Positions 8,182 to 16,127 of a stretch of DNA of 64,000 nucleotides are shown here, in pieces. Below the pieces are notes generated by a model. The model did not search any database, was not told the origin of the DNA, and was given only the letters and a program-made list of their open reading frames with translations. Within the stretch, counting starts at the first letter, position 1. Each line of letters starts with the position of its first letter. This DNA is from Paenibacillus hemerocallicola (GTDB taxonomy: Bacteria > Bacillota > Bacilli > Paenibacillales > NBRC-103111): positions 130,074 through 194,073 of the forward strand of contig NZ_VDCQ01000006.1 of the NCBI RefSeq assembly GCF_006265175.1, in the 5' to 3' direction. Position numbers and translations under genes: made by a program.

Positions 8182-9197
8182 AGGGAAACGCCGAAGGTGC
8201 CTCATTCGCTTCGGCCAAGCGCGTGGAGAAACGGAATCCGTATGCCTTCATGAAGGGCAGGCATAACGAATTGGAGCGGCGCGACATCCGGTTTCGGTGG
8301 GGCAATTACGGCTTCCGCATTCTCCGTTTTCATTGGACGACGTTCTCTCCGTCCAGAGTTGTCGGCTTCCATAAGCATGCCGAGTACGAATTTCATTTTA
8401 TACCGCGCGGCAAAGGCGTCGTGATCATGGACGATACCGCCCATCCGTTCCATGAAGGCATGTTTTATTTGACCGGCCCCGAAGTCGAGCACCGTCAAGA
8501 AGCGGACGCCCGCGAAGGGATGGATGAGCTGTGCCTGCATATCGATATCGTGAAGCTGGAATCCCCGCCGGCGGAGAGCGAGAATGCGGGCCGCGACTCG
8601 TATTCGGGCTGGGGAGCGGACTCGGAGGCCGAGGAGGCCGAGGAATGCGTTAGGCGGCTGGCGGAGCTTCCGCGGAAGCCTACGGCGGATCAATTCGGAG
8701 CTATGGACGGATTTCGGACGGCATTTCTCGCATGGACCGAGAACGAGTCCGGCATGTACACGACGATCAAGCAATCCGTCATTCAAATATTGCTGCGGGC
8801 GGTGCGGGCTTACGGCCACCATCAGGCGGAGTCGAATATTCCGACAAGGGATATGAACGCTTACCGGATACAGCTGGCGAGTCAATTTATCGAAGCCAAC
8901 TATATGCGGCCCGTCACGCTCGAGGACGTGGCGGAGAAAATCCATATTAGCGGAAGACAGCTCCAACGCATCTTCCGCGAGAACGGCATGGGCTCGTTCA
9001 GCGACTACGTCGAATCCGTAAGGCTGGATAAGGTATGTCAAAGCTTGGCCGTATCGGAGGAGCCGATCGAGAGGATAGCGCTTGCTCAAGGCTTTTCCAG
9101 CGCCAACTATTTGTATTTCGTATTTCGGAAACGGTTGGGCATGACCCCGGGCGCATACCGGGATTTTACGCGAAGCGAGGCGAAGCAGGCAAAATGA
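8172..9197 (+). CDS. AraC family transcriptional regulator (cluster A)
   Basis: About 341 aa: a cupin-like sensor domain (roughly residues 50-150, with FHKHAEYEFHFIPRGKG and EVEHRQ as sugar-binding-type His motifs) and a C-terminal double helix-turn-helix (about 240-338). The recognition region includes VTLEDVAEKIHISGRQLQRIFRE and the signature QGFSSANYLYFVFRKRLGMTPGAYR. The frame is open far upstream inside the preceding gene, so I take the ATG at 8172, which overlaps the dehydrogenase stop by 10 nt; an ATG at 8250 is a shorter alternative. No good ribosome site precedes 8172, implying translational coupling. Its stop overlaps the next ATG. Being sandwiched between two dehydrogenases suggests it controls its own operon. 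Confidence 0.87.
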   Translation: MAVEGNAEGASFASAKRVEKRNPYAFMKGRHNELERRDIRFRWGNYGFRILRFHWTTFSPSRVVGFHKHAEYEFHFIPRGKGVVIMDDTAHPFHEGMFYLTGPEVEHRQEADAREGMDELCLHIDIVKLESPPAESENAGRDSYSGWGADSEAEEAEECVRRLAELPRKPTADQFGAMDGFRTAFLAWTENESGMYTTIKQSVIQILLRAVRAYGHHQAESNIPTRDMNAYRIQLASQFIEANYMRPVTLEDVAEKIHISGRQLQRIFRENGMGSFSDYVESVRLDKVCQSLAVSEEPIERIALAQGFSSANYLYFVFRKRLGMTPGAYRDFTRSEAKQAK

Positions 9198-10285
9198 CTT
9201 CCACCAATACGATACGCATCGGGATTATCGGCAGCGGGGGCATCGCGCGCGCTCATGTGGCCGCGTACAGAACGATCGAGAATGTACAAATCGTCGCCGT
9301 GGCTGATGTAGTCCCCGGTAAAGCGCGGGAATTTATTGAGGCGACGGGGCTTGCCGACGCACTCGCTTTCGAAGACCATCGCGAGCTGCTTCGGCTCGAT
9401 CTGGACGGGGTGAGCATCTGTACGCCGAATATGGCCCACTGCCGGACTTCGGTCGATGCGCTGGAAGCGGGCAAGCAGGTTTTGCTTGAAAAGCCGATGT
9501 CGGTTACACTGGACGAAGCGATCGAGATGGTGCAGGTGGCCAAGCGGACGGGCAATATGCTCTCGATCGGGTTTCAACCGCGCTATGATCCGAACATGGA
9601 CATTATCCGCAACATCGTGCAGTCCGGACAGCTCGGCAACGTATATTACGTGGAAACGGGCGGCGGTCGCCGTCGCGGAATGCCCCGGGGAACGTTCGTC
9701 CGCAAGGAGCTGGCCGGAGCGGGAGCGATGGCCGATATCGGCTGCTACTCGCTGGATATGGCGCTGAACGCTCTAGGATACCCGAAGCCTTTGAGCGTCA
9801 GCGCGTATACGTCGAACTTCTTCGGCACGAATCCGAAGCACCATCCGGAGGCGGACAAATTCGACGTGGAGGATTTCGGAGTTGCGCTTGTAAGGCTGGA
9901 GGGCGGCATTGCGCTCAATTTCAAAATCAGCTGGGCGATGCATATGGATACGCTCGGGGCGACGATGTTTCTCGGCTCGGAAGGCGGATTGAAAATCACT
10001 CCGGCCGGAAAAGGCCCTTGGAGCGGCGTATGGGACGGCAAAGTAGGCAGCATTACGTTGTTCCATGACGTGCTCGGCCACCAGACAGAGAGCCCGATAC
10101 CGATCAAAGAGCATACGATCAACCTGTTCCACGAGAAAGTGAAGGATTTTGTAAAAGCGATTCGCGAAGGAAGGGCGGCACCGATACCGGGCGAGCAAAT
10201 TTTGTACAATCAGGCTATCATCGACGGCGTGCTGCGTTCGTCCGAGCTGAAGCGCGAAGTCGAAATATCGCTGCCTGGGATGTAG
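9194..10285 (+). CDS. Gfo/Idh/MocA family oxidoreductase (cluster A, second)
   Basis: 363 aa from the ATG at 9194, which overlaps the AraC stop (ATGA). This member is canonical: GIIGSGGIARAH nucleotide-binding loop (residues 9-20), CTPNMAHC, and EKPMS. The catalytic-site segment reads ADIGCYSLD, with Tyr where the classical His sits, as in the glucose-fructose oxidoreductase-like branch. The C-terminal region has a long substrate loop rich in His, Pro and Asp (NPKHHPEADKFDVEDF). It is probably an NAD(P)-dependent oxidoreductase of a sugar, sugar acid or cyclitol. The EEP-family enzyme begins 5 nt after its stop. The frame runs open from 9035, but the coupled ATG is much better supported. Confidence 0.9.
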   Translation: MTSTNTIRIGIIGSGGIARAHVAAYRTIENVQIVAVADVVPGKAREFIEATGLADALAFEDHRELLRLDLDGVSICTPNMAHCRTSVDALEAGKQVLLEKPMSVTLDEAIEMVQVAKRTGNMLSIGFQPRYDPNMDIIRNIVQSGQLGNVYYVETGGGRRRGMPRGTFVRKELAGAGAMADIGCYSLDMALNALGYPKPLSVSAYTSNFFGTNPKHHPEADKFDVEDFGVALVRLEGGIALNFKISWAMHMDTLGATMFLGSEGGLKITPAGKGPWSGVWDGKVGSITLFHDVLGHQTESPIPIKEHTINLFHEKVKDFVKAIREGRAAPIPGEQILYNQAIIDGVLRSSELKREVEISLPGM

Positions 10286-10290
10286 TCGAG

Positions 10291-11028
10291 ATGAAGAGCA
10301 CATTCAAGCTTATGTCTTACAACATCCAGTTCGGTACCGATTGTAACGGGAACCCGAATTTGCCGACAACGATCAAAACGATTGCAGATGCCGATCCGGA
10401 CATTGTCGCTCTCCAGGAAGTCGACAGGCATTGGGCTAAGCGAAGCGGATTCGCGGACCAATTGCAGGCTTTGGCCGACGCTTTGGGCATGCAGGCCGTA
10501 TACGGCGCCAATTTGGACTTGGAGCCGCCGGAACCCGGAGCTCCTCGCCGACAATACGGAACGGCCGTTCTAAGCAAATATCCGATCGGTGCCGGCCGCA
10601 ACTATCCTCTGTGCAGTCTTGGCTACGAGCAACGGGGCTTGCTGGAGACAGAGATCGATTTGGGCGGAACTCGGTTGAATATGTACTGCATCCATATGGG
10701 GCTCACTTCCGATCAGCGAATCGTACAAGCGGAAGAAGCACGGACGATAATCGGCCGGAGGTCCGGACCGGTCGTACTGGCAGGAGATTTCAACTCCGAT
10801 CCGGGCAGCGCGGAGCTGCATCTGCTGCTGAGCGGAGGGATGTCCGATTGCTTCGACGGGATAACCGACAATCTTACCTTCCCGTCCAATGATCCCAAAC
10901 GGAGAATCGATTACCTGTTGTACAACAGCCGACTTGCGCAAGGTCCGGCGGCGGTGATCGAGTCGACGGCGTCCGACCATCGCCCGATCGTGTGCGAGTT
11001 CCGGATTCGGGACGATCGACAAGCGTAA
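10291..11028 (+). CDS. Endonuclease/exonuclease/phosphatase family protein
   Basis: 245 aa with the full EEP fold signature: SYNIQFG at the N-terminus, ALQEVDRHW (metal-binding Glu), GDFNSDP near residue 165 and the closing SDHRPI. There is no signal peptide, so it acts in the cytoplasm. The family includes DNases, sphingomyelinases and inositol-phosphate phosphatases; the small size and operon setting favour a small-molecule phosphodiesterase or phosphatase over DNA repair, but that is inference. It is the last gene of the four-gene operon, 5 nt after the second dehydrogenase, and a terminator follows at 11120. The ribosome site is weak (GGGATG region), consistent with coupling. Confidence 0.85.
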   Translation: MKSTFKLMSYNIQFGTDCNGNPNLPTTIKTIADADPDIVALQEVDRHWAKRSGFADQLQALADALGMQAVYGANLDLEPPEPGAPRRQYGTAVLSKYPIGAGRNYPLCSLGYEQRGLLETEIDLGGTRLNMYCIHMGLTSDQRIVQAEEARTIIGRRSGPVVLAGDFNSDPGSAELHLLLSGGMSDCFDGITDNLTFPSNDPKRRIDYLLYNSRLAQGPAAVIESTASDHRPIVCEFRIRDDRQA

Positions 11029-11119
11029 TGTTGGCGGCGAAGGTGCAGGTGCGGGATTAACGGAAGAGCAGAAAAGCCAAGCAGAAAAGCCAGGCCGAGT
11101 AGAAAGAACAGTAGAAATG

Positions 11120-11150
11120 AAAGGACGCATCCAATGAGGATACGTCCTTT
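11120..11150. terminator. Terminator-like hairpin between convergent genes
   Basis: Arms AAAGGACGCATCC (11120-11132) and GGATACGTCCTTT (11138-11150), 13 bp with one C-A mismatch and a 5-nt loop. A-rich on one side and T-rich on the other, it can serve both the EEP gene (+) and rqcH (-). The remaining gap to 11239 shows nothing else. Confidence 0.65.
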
Positions 11151-11239
11151 TGCGTATTTCGGGGGGCGATATCGTAAGTGAACCAAGGTGCCTCGGATAA
11201 CCTCCATCCGTTCAAACGCCGCAGCTCCGTCCCCTCCGC

Positions 11240-13000
11240 TTATTTCACCGATACCGGCATAGCCTTGACCGCTCGCTCGTCCGGTGTCATATACAGCGTC
11301 TTCTGTCGCTCGTAGATGACAAAGCCCGGCTTTGACCCGTTAGGCTTGCGCACATGCCGGATCAGCGTGAAATCGACCGGCACTTGGCTGGACGATTTCG
11401 CTTGGCTGTAGTAAGCAGCCAGCATCGCGGCCTCCTGAAGCGTCGTCTCGCCGAATTTGTCGGCTCGGATAACGACGTGGGAGCCCGGAATGTCCTTCGT
11501 ATGCAGCCAGGTGTCGTTGGGCTGGGCGAGACGGTTGGTCAAATATTCGTTCTGGATATTGTTTTTGCCGACATAGATCGGGAGGCCTTCGCCGGACGTA
11601 TAGCAGGTGAGCAGCGGTTTGTCGGCTTTTTTCTTCTTGCCTCCACGCTTCTTGCCTCCGCGCTCGCGAACGTAACCTTGCTCGACCAACTCTTCGCGGA
11701 TTCCCTCGATATCGGCAAGCGATGCGCGATCCAAATGGGCCAGCAGCGTATCCATATAGACGATCTCCGCATTCGTGGAATCGATCTGCTCCTCGACGGC
11801 GCTCAAGCTGTTGCGCATCTTCGTATATTTTTTGAAGTACCGCTGGGCATTTTCCGATGGCGTCAGTTGAGGATCGAGCTCGATTCGCACCGGCTTTTGC
11901 TCCTCGTCGTAATAATTGACGACCTCGACCGATTTATCGCCCTTCCGCATCAGATGAAGCGATGCGGTCAGCAGCTCGCCGAGTATGCGAACATCGTCCG
12001 CTTCCTTCGCTTCCTCGATCGTTTCCCGCAGCTTCTCCAGCTTCTTGGCATTTTTATTCCGTTCGTTCTGCAAAAAACGGAGCAGGTCCGAAGCGCGCTG
12101 CTTGACCGCATCCCGCTCGGCCTTGTCCCCGTAATACGCCTCCAGACAGGCGCTCACGGAGTCGAAGCGGGTCACCGTTCCTTCGAGGTGCGTCAATGCC
12201 ATGACGGAGAAGAACGTTTTCCCGCTTGCCGCCTCTTCAACGATTACGGGCTCGTATCGTCCCGAGGCGATCGCCGTCATCGTTTCACGAAATGGGCCCC
12301 ATAAGCGCTCCGCATCCGTCTGCCCGACGGTTGCACCGGCCGCCGCCCCGCTACGATGGACGATTTCTTTGGCCGCCAGCGGACTCAGGCCGCTATAACG
12401 GTCGACGAGCGTTTGCCGGACCGGCTTCCCGCTATCCTCTTCGTCCCGCAGAGTACCGGCAAACTGGGCCTCCGTCGCTTCCAAAGGATTGGCTTTGCCT
12501 TGCTCCGGAGGAGCCGTATAAGAGCTGCCCGGCATTACGATCCGGTAGCCGCTTATGGCGGGAGTGACGTGGTGGATACCGTCAAGCACCGTACCCGTTG
12601 CCGGATCGAGCAAAATAATGTTGCTGTGCCGTCCCATAATCTCGATGACGATCCGCTTGAAGCTGATATCGCCGATTTCGTCACGCTGTCTGACGTCGAT
12701 ATGGAGGATACGTTCGAGTCCGACCTGCGATATGCGCTCGATGACCGCACCCTCGCAATGTTTGCGCATAAGCATGCAAAACATCGGCGCTTCGGTCGGA
12801 TTCATCGACTGCGCTTCCGTAAAATGTACGCGCGGATACGTCGGATTGGCCGAGATGAGCAGCTTGCGGTTTTGGCCTTGCGCCCGGATATGAAGATACA
12901 AATCGTGACCAGTGGGCTGATAAATTTTATTGATTCTGCCACCTTCGCAAAGCGCCAGCTCGCTAGCGATCGCTCGGGTGACGAGACCGTCCAACGACAT
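11240..13000 (-). CDS. rqcH: Ribosome quality control protein RqcH (NFACT family, Rqc2 homologue)
   Basis: 586 aa, usual length. RqcH binds stalled 50S subunits carrying peptidyl-tRNA and adds C-terminal poly-Ala tails that mark the peptide for degradation. The NFACT-N domain occupies about residues 1-200 (MSLDGLVTRAIASELA, then GGRINKIYQPTGHDLYL). Next come a helix-hairpin-helix segment and a long coiled coil (about 290-430, with many Lys/Glu repeats). The C-terminal NFACT-R domain contains NDTWLHTKDIPGSHVVIR. A Lys-rich linker (RGGKKRGGKKKKADK) lies near 455-470. AAAGGAGTG precedes the ATG. The gene is divergent from the calcium ATPase at 13235. Older annotations call this family a fibronectin-binding protein (FpbA/YloA). 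Confidence 0.95.
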   Translation of the reverse strand: MSLDGLVTRAIASELALCEGGRINKIYQPTGHDLYLHIRAQGQNRKLLISANPTYPRVHFTEAQSMNPTEAPMFCMLMRKHCEGAVIERISQVGLERILHIDVRQRDEIGDISFKRIVIEIMGRHSNIILLDPATGTVLDGIHHVTPAISGYRIVMPGSSYTAPPEQGKANPLEATEAQFAGTLRDEEDSGKPVRQTLVDRYSGLSPLAAKEIVHRSGAAAGATVGQTDAERLWGPFRETMTAIASGRYEPVIVEEAASGKTFFSVMALTHLEGTVTRFDSVSACLEAYYGDKAERDAVKQRASDLLRFLQNERNKNAKKLEKLRETIEEAKEADDVRILGELLTASLHLMRKGDKSVEVVNYYDEEQKPVRIELDPQLTPSENAQRYFKKYTKMRNSLSAVEEQIDSTNAEIVYMDTLLAHLDRASLADIEGIREELVEQGYVRERGGKKRGGKKKKADKPLLTCYTSGEGLPIYVGKNNIQNEYLTNRLAQPNDTWLHTKDIPGSHVVIRADKFGETTLQEAAMLAAYYSQAKSSSQVPVDFTLIRHVRKPNGSKPGFVIYERQKTLYMTPDERAVKAMPVSVK

Positions 13001-13234
13001 GATCCAAACACTCCTTTATAGTGAATCCGCCGTATCGTTCGGCTATACGTAATAATAGGCTTCTCTTATCATGCCATAACAAGGCCGACCGAACAAATGT
13101 TTTAACCGTTTTTTCCATCCCGGCGTGCGAAAAATCGCCGCAATGCGGACGGGCGGTGGGATATTTCGCTGCTTGTCTGAATACATTTACCTTGAGTGGG
13201 CGTGTACAATTCAGCGCTTCGGGAGGGAAAAAGC

Positions 13235-16018
13235 GTGGAGCAGAAGAAATGGTATCAGATGGAGACGGAGGAAACGGCCCGGGCGCACGATGTCGTCCCG
13301 GCGCAAGGGCTGACATGGGATGAAGCGAAGGCACGCCGGGAGCGGCACGGGGAAAACGAGCTGACGGAGAAGCGGAACGTTTCGCTGATCGCGTTATTTT
13401 TGAACCAGTTCAAAGATTTCATGGTGCTCGTGCTCATGGCGGCCACGCTCATATCCGGTTTGCTCGGCGAATATTTGGATGCGATTACGATCGTGGCGAT
13501 CATTGTCATGAACGGCATCCTCGGCTTCGTGCAGGAGTTCCGGGCCGAGCGGTCGCTGCGAGCGCTTAAGGAGCTGTCCGCGCCGACCGCCAAAACGATT
13601 CGTGACGGTGCGCTAGTGCAAATCCCGGCGAGGGAGCTTGCACCGGGGGACATCGTCCTGATCGAGAGCGGCGACCGGATTCCGGCGGATATCCGTTGGA
13701 TCGAGGCGAACAGCCTGTATGTCGAAGAGTCCGCGCTGACCGGCGAATCGGTTCCGGTGGGCAAGCATACGGGGGCGCTGCCGGGAGAGGAAGTACCGCT
13801 TGGCGATCAGAAAAATCTCGGCTTTATGGGGACGATGGTGACACGAGGTACGGCCAAAGGAATCGTGGTCCGGACCGGAATGAATACGGAAATGGGCAAG
13901 ATCGCCGACCTGATCCAAAATACGGAGGCGATGGAAACGCCGCTGCAGCATCGGCTGGAGCAGCTTGGCAAAGTGCTTATCGCGGTAGCGATCGGACTGA
14001 CCATTATGGTTGTCGTGGCGGGAATTTTGCACGGTCAGCCGCCGTATGCAATGTTTCTCGCGGGCGTTAGCTTGGCCGTCGCCGCCATACCGGAAGGGCT
14101 GCCCGCGATTGTCACGATCGCGCTCGCGCTCGGGGTGCAGCGCATGATCAAGCGCAAGGCGATCGTGCGCAAGCTGCCTTCGGTGGAAACGCTCGGCTGC
14201 GCTTCCGTCATCTGCTCGGACAAAACGGGAACGCTGACGCAAAATAAAATGACCGTCACCCACGTATGGCTGGGCGGCGAAGTGCTGGAGGTGACGGGCG
14301 ACGGCTACGAGCCCGCCGGTCATATCGTCAGCAACGGGGCGATGGTCGATTTGCGGCAAAATCAGACGCTGCGCCGACTGCTGCAAATCGGGGTATTATG
14401 CAACAATGCATTGCTTCACGAAGAAATTCCGGAGCAGAAGCGCAAAGGAAGCAAAGGTCCGGTTAAGCCGATCTATTCGATTAAAGGGGACCCGACCGAA
14501 GGCGCGCTAGTCGTTTTGGGCGCAAAGGCCGGAATTACCCGTCAGTCTCTGGAAGGGTTGTATGAAAGGAAGGGCGAGCTGCCGTTCGATTCGGACCGCA
14601 AGCGCATGTCGGTGCTTATGCAGCATCAGGGAGGCCGTCTGCTGTTCACGAAAGGCGCTCCGGACGTCGTGCTGGAGAAATGCGCCTACGTGCTGTGGGA
14701 CGGAAAAGTCATTCCGTTTACGCCTACATTGAAACAGAAAGTGATTGCGGCAAACGAAGGAATGGCCCGCTCCGCCCTTCGCGTGCTCGGTCTCGCCTAT
14801 AAGGAGCTGAAATCGACCGATCGCGACGATACGCCTCATACGTTGGAGCAGCAGCTCGTTTTCGTCGGATTAGCCGGAATGATCGACCCGCCTCGCAAGG
14901 AAGTGCGGGATGCGATTCAAGTATGCCGCCGCGCGGGCATCAAGACGGTCATGATTACCGGAGATCACCAAACTACGGCCGAAGCGATCGCCCGTCAGCT
15001 CGGCATGATTCCGCAGAACGGATTGTCCATGTCGGGCCAGCAGATTTCAACAATGTCCGACGAAGAGCTGGACGAGAAATCCGACCAAGTGTACGTATAC
15101 GCACGAGTTTCGCCCGAGCATAAGCTGCGGATCGTCAAATCGCTGCAGCGCAAAGGCCATGTCGTCGCGATGACCGGAGATGGCGTCAACGACGCTCCGG
15201 CGATCAAAGCGTCAGATATCGGCATCGCGATGGGGCAGACGGGCACGGACGTGACCAAGGAAGCTTCCGCGCTAATCTTGAGCGACGACAACTTCGCCAC
15301 GATCGTCGCCGCAATCGAGGAAGGGCGCGGAATATACGAAAATATCCGCAAGTTCATCCGGTATTTGCTCGCCTCCAACGTAGGGGAAATCATGACGATG
15401 TTCCTGGCCATGATGATGGGAATGCCGCTGCCGCTCGTGCCGATCCAAATCCTGTGGGTCAACCTCGTTACGGACGGGCTGCCTGCCATGGCGCTCGGCG
15501 TCGACCAGCCGGAGAAGGATTTGATGCAGCAAAAGCCGCGAACCGCGAAAGAAAATATATTCGCGCGCCGGTTGGGCTGGAAAATCGTCAGCCGCGGCAT
15601 ATTGATCGGCGTATGCACGTTGGCCGCATTCTGGCTCATGCTGCGGGAAAATCCCGACAGCGCCGATGGGCTCGTCAAGGCACAGTCCGTCGCATTCGCC
15701 ACGCTCGTTATGGCTCAGCTTATCCACGTGTTCGATTGCCGCAGCTCGCGTTCGATATTTCATCGGAATCCGCTGCAAAACAAATATTTGGTGCTCGCCG
15801 TATTATCCTCCCTTGCCTTGATGCTTGTCGTCATGTATGTCGAGCCTTTGCAGCCGATATTCAAAACGGTGCCGCTCGGTTTGAAGGAATGGGTGATTAC
15901 GCTGTTCTTCGCGAGCGTACCGACATTCCTGATGGGTCTCGGCAGCATCTTGACGACACAGCGCCGCAAACGCCGCAAGCTTGTCGGCGGATATGGCTCG
16001 AAGCCTGCTACCAGATAA
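13235..16018 (+). CDS. Calcium-translocating P-type ATPase, SERCA/PMCA type
   Basis: About 927 aa from the GTG at 13235, which has GGGAGGG 7 nt upstream; the frame also opens at 13196 without a ribosome site. All P2-type ATPase landmarks are present: cation-ATPase N domain ([21 protein letters not shown]), TGES actuator loop, PEGLP in the transport helix ([11 protein letters not shown]), the phosphorylated Asp at residue 329 in [14 protein letters not shown], and the hinge motif [10 protein letters not shown]. About ten transmembrane segments are predicted by eye. It should expel Ca2+ from the cytosol; B. subtilis YloB is a related pump linked to sporulation and heat-resistant spores. It is followed immediately by a terminator, so monocistronic. 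Confidence 0.93.
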   Translation: MEQKKWYQMETEETARAHDVVPAQGLTWDEAKARRERHGENELTEKRNVSLIALFLNQFKDFMVLVLMAATLISGLLGEYLDAITIVAIIVMNGILGFVQEFRAERSLRALKELSAPTAKTIRDGALVQIPARELAPGDIVLIESGDRIPADIRWIEANSLYVEESALTGESVPVGKHTGALPGEEVPLGDQKNLGFMGTMVTRGTAKGIVVRTGMNTEMGKIADLIQNTEAMETPLQHRLEQLGKVLIAVAIGLTIMVVVAGILHGQPPYAMFLAGVSLAVAAIPEGLPAIVTIALALGVQRMIKRKAIVRKLPSVETLGCASVICSDKTGTLTQNKMTVTHVWLGGEVLEVTGDGYEPAGHIVSNGAMVDLRQNQTLRRLLQIGVLCNNALLHEEIPEQKRKGSKGPVKPIYSIKGDPTEGALVVLGAKAGITRQSLEGLYERKGELPFDSDRKRMSVLMQHQGGRLLFTKGAPDVVLEKCAYVLWDGKVIPFTPTLKQKVIAANEGMARSALRVLGLAYKELKSTDRDDTPHTLEQQLVFVGLAGMIDPPRKEVRDAIQVCRRAGIKTVMITGDHQTTAEAIARQLGMIPQNGLSMSGQQISTMSDEELDEKSDQVYVYARVSPEHKLRIVKSLQRKGHVVAMTGDGVNDAPAIKASDIGIAMGQTGTDVTKEASALILSDDNFATIVAAIEEGRGIYENIRKFIRYLLASNVGEIMTMFLAMMMGMPLPLVPIQILWVNLVTDGLPAMALGVDQPEKDLMQQKPRTAKENIFARRLGWKIVSRGILIGVCTLAAFWLMLRENPDSADGLVKAQSVAFATLVMAQLIHVFDCRSSRSIFHRNPLQNKYLVLAVLSSLALMLVVMYVEPLQPIFKTVPLGLKEWVITLFFASVPTFLMGLGSILTTQRRKRRKLVGGYGSKPATR

Positions 16019-16030
16019 AAAAAGTGCCTA

Positions 16031-16058
16031 AACCGGGTAGAAAGTACCCGGTTTTTTT
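16031..16058 (+). terminator. Rho-independent terminator after the calcium ATPase
   Basis: Perfect 9-bp stem AACCGGGTA (16031-16039) with TACCCGGTT (16045-16053), 5-nt loop, then a T run through 16058. It lies 12 nt after the stop codon. Confidence 0.9.
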
Positions 16059-16127
16059 GCATGCAAAAAGGATATTGATTGTTTCTTGAGAATTATACAA
16101 ATAAACCGAATGGGAGGCGGGAACGAC

